DNA of 11,256 nucleotides from Pseudomonadota bacterium (lineage in GTDB: Bacteria > Myxococcota_A > Polyangia > Haliangiales > Haliangiaceae), in NCBI GenBank assembly GCA_023386455.1, contig JAEWJO010000444.1:1-11256 (forward strand), written 5' to 3'. The notes under the pieces are model-generated. The model was not told the origin of the DNA, did no database searches, and saw only the letters and a list, made by a program, of their open reading frames with translations. Positions 7,136 through 11,256 of this stretch are shown here, piece by piece (position 1 is the first letter of the stretch; each line of letters starts with the position of its first letter). Both the position numbers and the translations under genes were made by a program.

Positions 7136-7756
7136 ATGCGCTGGCCCCTGCTCGTCCTCCTGCTCACCGCCTGCAAGGTGAAGGATCCTCCACCAGTTAC
7201 GGAGGAGTGGAAGGACGGGTTCGAGCGGGGGGAGATCGGCGGCGACTACTACAAATCGGGCCGCGGCTACGAGATCGTGAGCGGTGAGCTGTCCGCGAAG
7301 GGCGCCCACAACCACCCGCTGTGGCTCCGCAAGAAGCTCCCGCGCGACGTCCGGATCGATCTCGACTGCTGGTCCAACGAGGAGCGCGGTGACGTCAAGG
7401 TCGAGGTGTTCGGCGACGGCCGCTCGTTCGACCCGGATGGCGGCGCGTACCTGGCGACTGGCTACGAGGTGATCTTCGGCGGCTGGTTCAACAGCAAGTC
7501 GATCATCGCGAGGCTCGACGAGCACGGCAAGGACGTGGTGACGAACACCACGGTCAAGGTCCACCCGACCCGCCACTACCACTGGCGGATCGAGCGCGTC
7601 GGCAAGCGGCTGACGTGGTTTGTCGATGACATGGCAACGCCGTTCCTGGTCCTCGACGATCCGAACCCGCTGGAAGGCACCGGGCACGAGTATTTCGGCT
7701 TCAACAACTGGGAGTCGGATACGTGGTTCGACAACCTCGTGATCACGCCGCTCTGA
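7136..7756 (+). CDS. Lipoprotein with probable jelly-roll (ConA-like) domain
   Basis: The product has 206 residues. A short signal peptide ends in a lipobox, LLTAC, with Cys13 as the lipidation site, so it is membrane-anchored; Lys follows Cys, which does not match the Asp inner-membrane retention signal. Residues 25-206 look like one beta-rich jelly-roll domain of the ConA-like lectin/glucanase superfamily. It opens with EWKDGFERGEIGGDYYKSG, continues through alternating strand segments (VRIDLDCW, VKVEVFGDG, YEVIFGGWFN) and HYHWRIERVGKRLTWFVDD, and closes with EYFGFNNWESDTWFDNLVI. That ending is typical of LamG and DUF1080-like domains that bind or cleave sugars. I see no clear catalytic Glu pair, so binding or a structural role is as likely as hydrolysis. 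ATG 7136 was chosen because the lipobox requires it; upstream in-frame codons lie inside the divergent gene. I do not recognise a named family. Confidence 0.8.
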   Translation: MRWPLLVLLLTACKVKDPPPVTEEWKDGFERGEIGGDYYKSGRGYEIVSGELSAKGAHNHPLWLRKKLPRDVRIDLDCWSNEERGDVKVEVFGDGRSFDPDGGAYLATGYEVIFGGWFNSKSIIARLDEHGKDVVTNTTVKVHPTRHYHWRIERVGKRLTWFVDDMATPFLVLDDPNPLEGTGHEYFGFNNWESDTWFDNLVITPL

Positions 7757-7758
7757 GC

Positions 7759-7764
7759 TAAAAT
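7759..7764 (+). promoter_or_regulatory. AT-rich -10-like box before the Ser/Thr kinase gene
   Basis: TAAAAT matches five of six bases of the -10 consensus and stands out in a GC-rich gap of 22 bases. It ends 14 bases before the GTG start, so a leader of only about 8 bases would result. No acceptable -35 is found 16-18 bases upstream; TCGACA (7728-7733) is 25 bases away. The lipoprotein ends just 22 bases before the kinase start, so read-through transcription is the alternative. Confidence 0.3.
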
Positions 7765-7778
7765 CACTCGCTTCAAGG

Positions 7779-10700
7779 GTGGAGCAGTTCGGCAAATACA
7801 CGCTGATCCGCAAGATCGGCACCGGCGGTATGGCCGAGGTCTTCCTCGCGCGTACGACCGTCGCGCAGGGCCTCAACAAGACCCTCGTCATCAAGAAGAT
7901 CCACACCGCCTACGCGCGGAGCCGGCAGTTCGTCACGATGTTCGTCGACGAGGCGAAGATCGCGCTCGGCCTCAACCACCCCAACATCATCCAGGTCTTC
8001 GACTTCGGTGCCGTCGGAGACACGTACTTCCTCGCGATGGAGTACGTCGAGGGCATGGACCTCCTGCGCCTGTTGCAGGAGGCGGCGAAGGCGCGCGTGC
8101 GGCTGCCGTACGGCCTATCCGCGTACGTCGTCCAGCAGCTCGCGAAGGGCCTCGACTACGCGCACCGCAAGGCCGACGAGTTCGGCCAGCCGCTCGGCAT
8201 CGTCCATCGCGATATCTCGCCGCAGAACATCCTCCTGTCGTGGGACGGCGGCGTGAAGATCGTCGACTTCGGGATCGCCCGCGCGCGCGACGTCCACGAG
8301 GAGCAGGGCGTCATCAAGGGCAAGTTCGCGTACATGTCTCCCGAGCAAGCGCGCGGCGAGCCGGTCGACTGCCGCAGCGACGTGTTCGCCGCCGGCATCG
8401 TCCTCTACGAGCTCGTGTGCGCGCGCCCGCTGTTCCACGGCAAGTGCAAGGAGGTGCTCGAGATGGTCAAGAGCGGCGCGATCCCGCGGCCGAAGGACTC
8501 GGCGCCCGAGCTGCCGGAGTCGCTCGAGCGGATCATCTTGCGCGCGCTCTCGTTCCATCGCGCCGACCGGTTCCAGACCGCGCGCGATCTGCAGCACGAG
8601 CTCGGCAAGTTCCAGCTCGAGTGGGGCCAGAAGGCCGGCGCGCTGATCGATTCCGGATCGCTCGCCGCACAGCTCGCGTCGCTGACGCCGCAGGAGCTGC
8701 GCGTCGTCGCACCGCGGCCGCCCGCCGAGGGGGATGCGGCCCGCGCGAAGGACGCCGTCCCCGAGCCGGTGCTGCCCGAGCCGAGCGTGGCGATCGACAT
8801 GGGCTCGGTCCCGATCCGCATGCGGGCCTCGGCGAGCGAGTCGCACCAGCTCGCGCAGATCGCCGCGACGCCGGCGCCGGGCCGTGCCCCGACGCGCGAG
8901 CGTGCGGAGCGCAAGTACGTCTACGTCCTCGAGGGCCTCCTGCGCGGGACGGCCGCGCTCGAGCGCCGGCTCGGTGCCGCCGGTGCCTCGCGCCTCGTCA
9001 ACGAGTTCTACAAGGTCGCGCGCGACGTCGCGTTCAAGCACGACGCGCTGCTCGACATCCCGCGCCTCGCGGGCGACGGCAAGGATGTCCCGATCGGCAC
9101 GCTCGATACCGCGCCCGGTGGCGAGGCGATGCTGCGCGTCGTGATCGGCCTGCCGGTCGCGGGCGAGGACGACGCCGGCCGCGCGATCAAGCTCGCGCTC
9201 GCGCTCGTCGATACGCTCGACGGCATCGGCTCCGACGTCGAGCCGGAGCTGCGGCTCGCGCTCGCGGTCCAGCGCGGCGTCGCGATGGTGAAGAAGACCG
9301 GCTCCAAGGGCGAGCTCGTGTTCGACATCGAGGAGTCGACCGCCGCGTTCGCGCACAAGCTCGCCCGCCAGGCGCGCGGGGCCGAGATCCTCGTCGGAGG
9401 TCGCGTGTTTCGCGCGGCGCGCGCCGAGTGGAACTTCGAGGCGCTGCCCGCGATCGATCTGCCCGACGAATCTCCCGGCATCAGCGGCAGCAAGGCGACG
9501 AACGCCGACGAGGACACCGACCCGGGCGTCAAGCGTGCGCGCGTGTTCCGCCTGCGCGGCCCGAAGGATCGCAAGACGCGCCTCGACGAGCGCCGGCGTA
9601 CGGACCGCCTCCACGGCCGCGACCTCGAGATCAAGGCGCTGCGCGATGCGTGGCGCGACGTGCTCGTCACGCGGCGCAAGCGGCAGATCGTGATCGTCGG
9701 CGATGCCGGCGTCGGCAAGCGCACGCTCGTGCGCACGTTCCTCGAGCACATCGCGCCGGGCGAGGCGGTCGTCGTCCGGACGAGCGCGCGCGTCGGCACC
9801 GCGATGACCCCGTACGGCGTGATCGCCGACCTCGCCCGCGACGTGCTCGGCCTCGCCGAGGATGCCGAGCCGCACGAGGTCGAGCGGCGCCTGCTCCGCG
9901 CGGTCCCCCTGCTCTACCCCGAGCTGCCGCTCGGCAACCCGTTCGGTGGAACGTCCTCGAACGAGGACGAGATCGTGCGCGAGGCGAAGACCGCGCTGCA
10001 GATCTTCGGCATGTTGCTCGGCGCCCGGTCGGCCGCACCCGGCGCGCAGGTCGACGCCGAGACGCGCCGCCAGACGCTGATGCGGATCTTGCTTCGCATC
10101 GAGCAGCGGCTCGAGGGCGAGAAGCCGATCATCCTCGTCGGCGAGGACGTCCACTGGGCCGATCAGGACAGCCAGGAGCTGTTCGCCGCGATGCTGAAGG
10201 TCGGCACGCCGCGGCCGATCTTCGGCCTGATGACGTCGCGGCCCGAGCCGCGCATCCTCAAGATCGCGAAGGAGCTCGGCACCGAGGTCGTTCACCTCGA
10301 GGAGCTGCCCGATGCGGCGCGGCGCGAGATGCTCGCCGAGCGCTTCGTGCCGGGCCACGACATCGACGACCTGATCGATCAGATCGCGGCGCGCGCGGGC
10401 GGCAACGCGTTCTTCATCCAGGAGCTGCTCGACACGCTGATCGAGCGCGGCATCCTGGTCCCCGATCCCGACGAGGGCGGTCGATCGGACAATTGGCCGG
10501 GCCTCCTGCGCTGGGTCAAGCGCGACGCGCCGATTCATGTGCCGTCGACGATCGAGGACCTGATCCTCGCGCGCATCGACTCGCTGCCTCCCGGCGAGAA
10601 GGACGCACTGATCCACGCGAGCGTGCTCGGCCGCCACGTCTCGGCGTCCGCACTGTCGGCGCTGCTCGGCCGGCCGGTGCGCCTCGAGCTCGACGAGCTC

Positions 10701-11256
10701 GTACGGCGTGGCCTGCTGTCGCCGCTCGAGAGCGAGTACCGGTTCAAGAACGACATGACGATGACGGTCGCGTACGGCCTGATCGCGCCCGACCATCGCG
10801 TGCAGATGCATCGCGCCGTCGCCGCGCGCATCGCGGGTGCCGCGAACTACCGCACCGGTCAGGACGACGCGCTGATCGCGCGCCACCTCGAGCTCGCAGG
10901 CGACAACGTCGCCGCGTCCGATCGCTACCTCCGCGCCGCCGGCCACGCCGTCGAGCTCGGCGGCAACGCCGATGCATTCCGCCAGCTGTCGCGCGCGCTG
11001 AAGCTCCTGCCCGCGATCGACCACGATCGCCGGTTCACCGCGCACCGCCTGCGCGAGGAGATCCTGCGCCGCCTCGCGAAGCGCTCGCAGCAGCTCCGCG
11101 AGCTCCACGCGCTGCGCAAGGAAGCCGAGGCACTCGCCGAGCCCGGCAAGCTCGCGATCGCGCACTCGGCGCTCGCCCAGTTCTACATCGACGTCGGCAA
11201 GGCACCGGCCGCGCTGCGCGCCGTCGCGCCGGCGCTCCAGTACGCGCGCGACGCCA
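7779..11256 (+). CDS. Giant Ser/Thr kinase: kinase, cyclase-like, AAA, TPR-like (3' truncated)
   Basis: The frame is open from GTG 7779 to the window end, 1159 residues so far. The kinase domain (about 7-275) has GTGGMAEV (14-21), Lys39, Glu58, HRDISPQN (His143-Asn150, catalytic Asp145), DFG (163-165) and MSPEQARG, and should be active. A Pro/Ala-rich linker leads to a class III cyclase-like fold (about 378-555), recognisable from VIGLPVAGEDDAGRAIKLAL and ILVGGRVF. The first metal-binding Asp is not evident, so it is probably not catalytic. The AAA module starts near 613 (GRDLEIKAL). Its Walker A is GDAGVGKRT (641-649), with Arg where Ser/Thr is normal; Walker B is LVGEDVHWAD (Asp790). From about 1030 the sequence is helical and TPR-like (RHLELAGDNVAASDRYLRAA). 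The GTG start gives MEQFGKYTLIRKIG, a usual beginning for myxobacterial kinases; the ribosome site is poor because AAGG abuts it. It is presumably a cytosolic signalling hub whose substrate is unknown. The lipoprotein gene ends 22 bp upstream. Confidence 0.92.
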   Translation, partial: MEQFGKYTLIRKIGTGGMAEVFLARTTVAQGLNKTLVIKKIHTAYARSRQFVTMFVDEAKIALGLNHPNIIQVFDFGAVGDTYFLAMEYVEGMDLLRLLQEAAKARVRLPYGLSAYVVQQLAKGLDYAHRKADEFGQPLGIVHRDISPQNILLSWDGGVKIVDFGIARARDVHEEQGVIKGKFAYMSPEQARGEPVDCRSDVFAAGIVLYELVCARPLFHGKCKEVLEMVKSGAIPRPKDSAPELPESLERIILRALSFHRADRFQTARDLQHELGKFQLEWGQKAGALIDSGSLAAQLASLTPQELRVVAPRPPAEGDAARAKDAVPEPVLPEPSVAIDMGSVPIRMRASASESHQLAQIAATPAPGRAPTRERAERKYVYVLEGLLRGTAALERRLGAAGASRLVNEFYKVARDVAFKHDALLDIPRLAGDGKDVPIGTLDTAPGGEAMLRVVIGLPVAGEDDAGRAIKLALALVDTLDGIGSDVEPELRLALAVQRGVAMVKKTGSKGELVFDIEESTAAFAHKLARQARGAEILVGGRVFRAARAEWNFEALPAIDLPDESPGISGSKATNADEDTDPGVKRARVFRLRGPKDRKTRLDERRRTDRLHGRDLEIKALRDAWRDVLVTRRKRQIVIVGDAGVGKRTLVRTFLEHIAPGEAVVVRTSARVGTAMTPYGVIADLARDVLGLAEDAEPHEVERRLLRAVPLLYPELPLGNPFGGTSSNEDEIVREAKTALQIFGMLLGARSAAPGAQVDAETRRQTLMRILLRIEQRLEGEKPIILVGEDVHWADQDSQELFAAMLKVGTPRPIFGLMTSRPEPRILKIAKELGTEVVHLEELPDAARREMLAERFVPGHDIDDLIDQIAARAGGNAFFIQELLDTLIERGILVPDPDEGGRSDNWPGLLRWVKRDAPIHVPSTIEDLILARIDSLPPGEKDALIHASVLGRHVSASALSALLGRPVRLELDELVRRGLLSPLESEYRFKNDMTMTVAYGLIAPDHRVQMHRAVAARIAGAANYRTGQDDALIARHLELAGDNVAASDRYLRAAGHAVELGGNADAFRQLSRALKLLPAIDHDRRFTAHRLREEILRRLAKRSQQLRELHALRKEAEALAEPGKLAIAHSALAQFYIDVGKAPAALRAVAPALQYARDA

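Noticed and set aside
5822..7906. A 694-codon minus-strand frame spanning the DoxX, exonuclease and lipoprotein genes
   Set aside because: It crosses three well-supported genes in another frame and has no recognisable domain; it is a GC-driven shadow.
8115..11165. A 1016-codon open frame on the minus strand opposite the giant kinase gene
   Set aside because: The + strand frame encodes recognisable kinase, cyclase-like and AAA motifs through the whole interval. The minus frame gives a low-complexity Arg/Ala/Asp/Leu-rich product with no motif, as expected from the complement of GC-ending codons.

Overview
This is a very GC-rich stretch (most codons end in G or C) with densely packed bacterial signalling genes. 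The gene set points to a myxobacterium or close relative (Myxococcota). It includes NtrC-family activators, hybrid kinases, a KaiC-like ATPase and a very large Ser/Thr kinase fused to cyclase-like, AAA and TPR modules. The lineage is inferred from gene style; there is no rRNA or other marker in the window. I saw no tRNA, rRNA, CRISPR array, insertion sequence or integrase.

Region 1 (1-2615, + strand) is a two-component module. It holds the C-terminal part of an NtrB/ZraS-type histidine kinase, a small exported PepSY-like protein rich in Asp and His, and a complete NtrC-type sigma-54 activator. A near-consensus sigma-54 promoter (843-858) lies immediately before the exported protein gene. The kinase therefore probably activates the response regulator, which drives both the exported protein and itself. 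This layout resembles the ZraS/ZraP/ZraR envelope-stress system. A GC-rich hairpin on the regulator's stop codon closes the module.

Region 2 (2616-6127, + strand) starts with a 106-bp gap carrying a 9-bp direct repeat. It continues with a double-domain KaiC-like ATPase whose stop overlaps the start of a hybrid histidine kinase (GTGA overlap). The kinase has an N-terminal receiver fold without a phosphorylatable Asp, a HisKA/HATPase core and a C-terminal intact receiver. The pair looks like a KaiC-to-phosphorelay device without KaiA or KaiB nearby. A DoxX-family membrane protein gene follows 27 bp later.

Region 3 (6128-7756) has a minus-strand DEDDh (DnaQ-like) exonuclease that converges on doxX with only 2 bp between the stops. 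Its N-terminus carries a sequence close to the beta-clamp-binding motif. Divergent from it is a lipoprotein with a probable jelly-roll domain.

Region 4 (7779 to the window end, + strand) is one open gene for a giant Ser/Thr kinase of at least 1159 residues: kinase, degenerate cyclase-like domain, AAA ATPase with an altered Walker A, then a TPR-like region. It runs off the window. Its reading frame has no stop in the whole interval; the long minus-strand frame opposite it is a GC-driven shadow.
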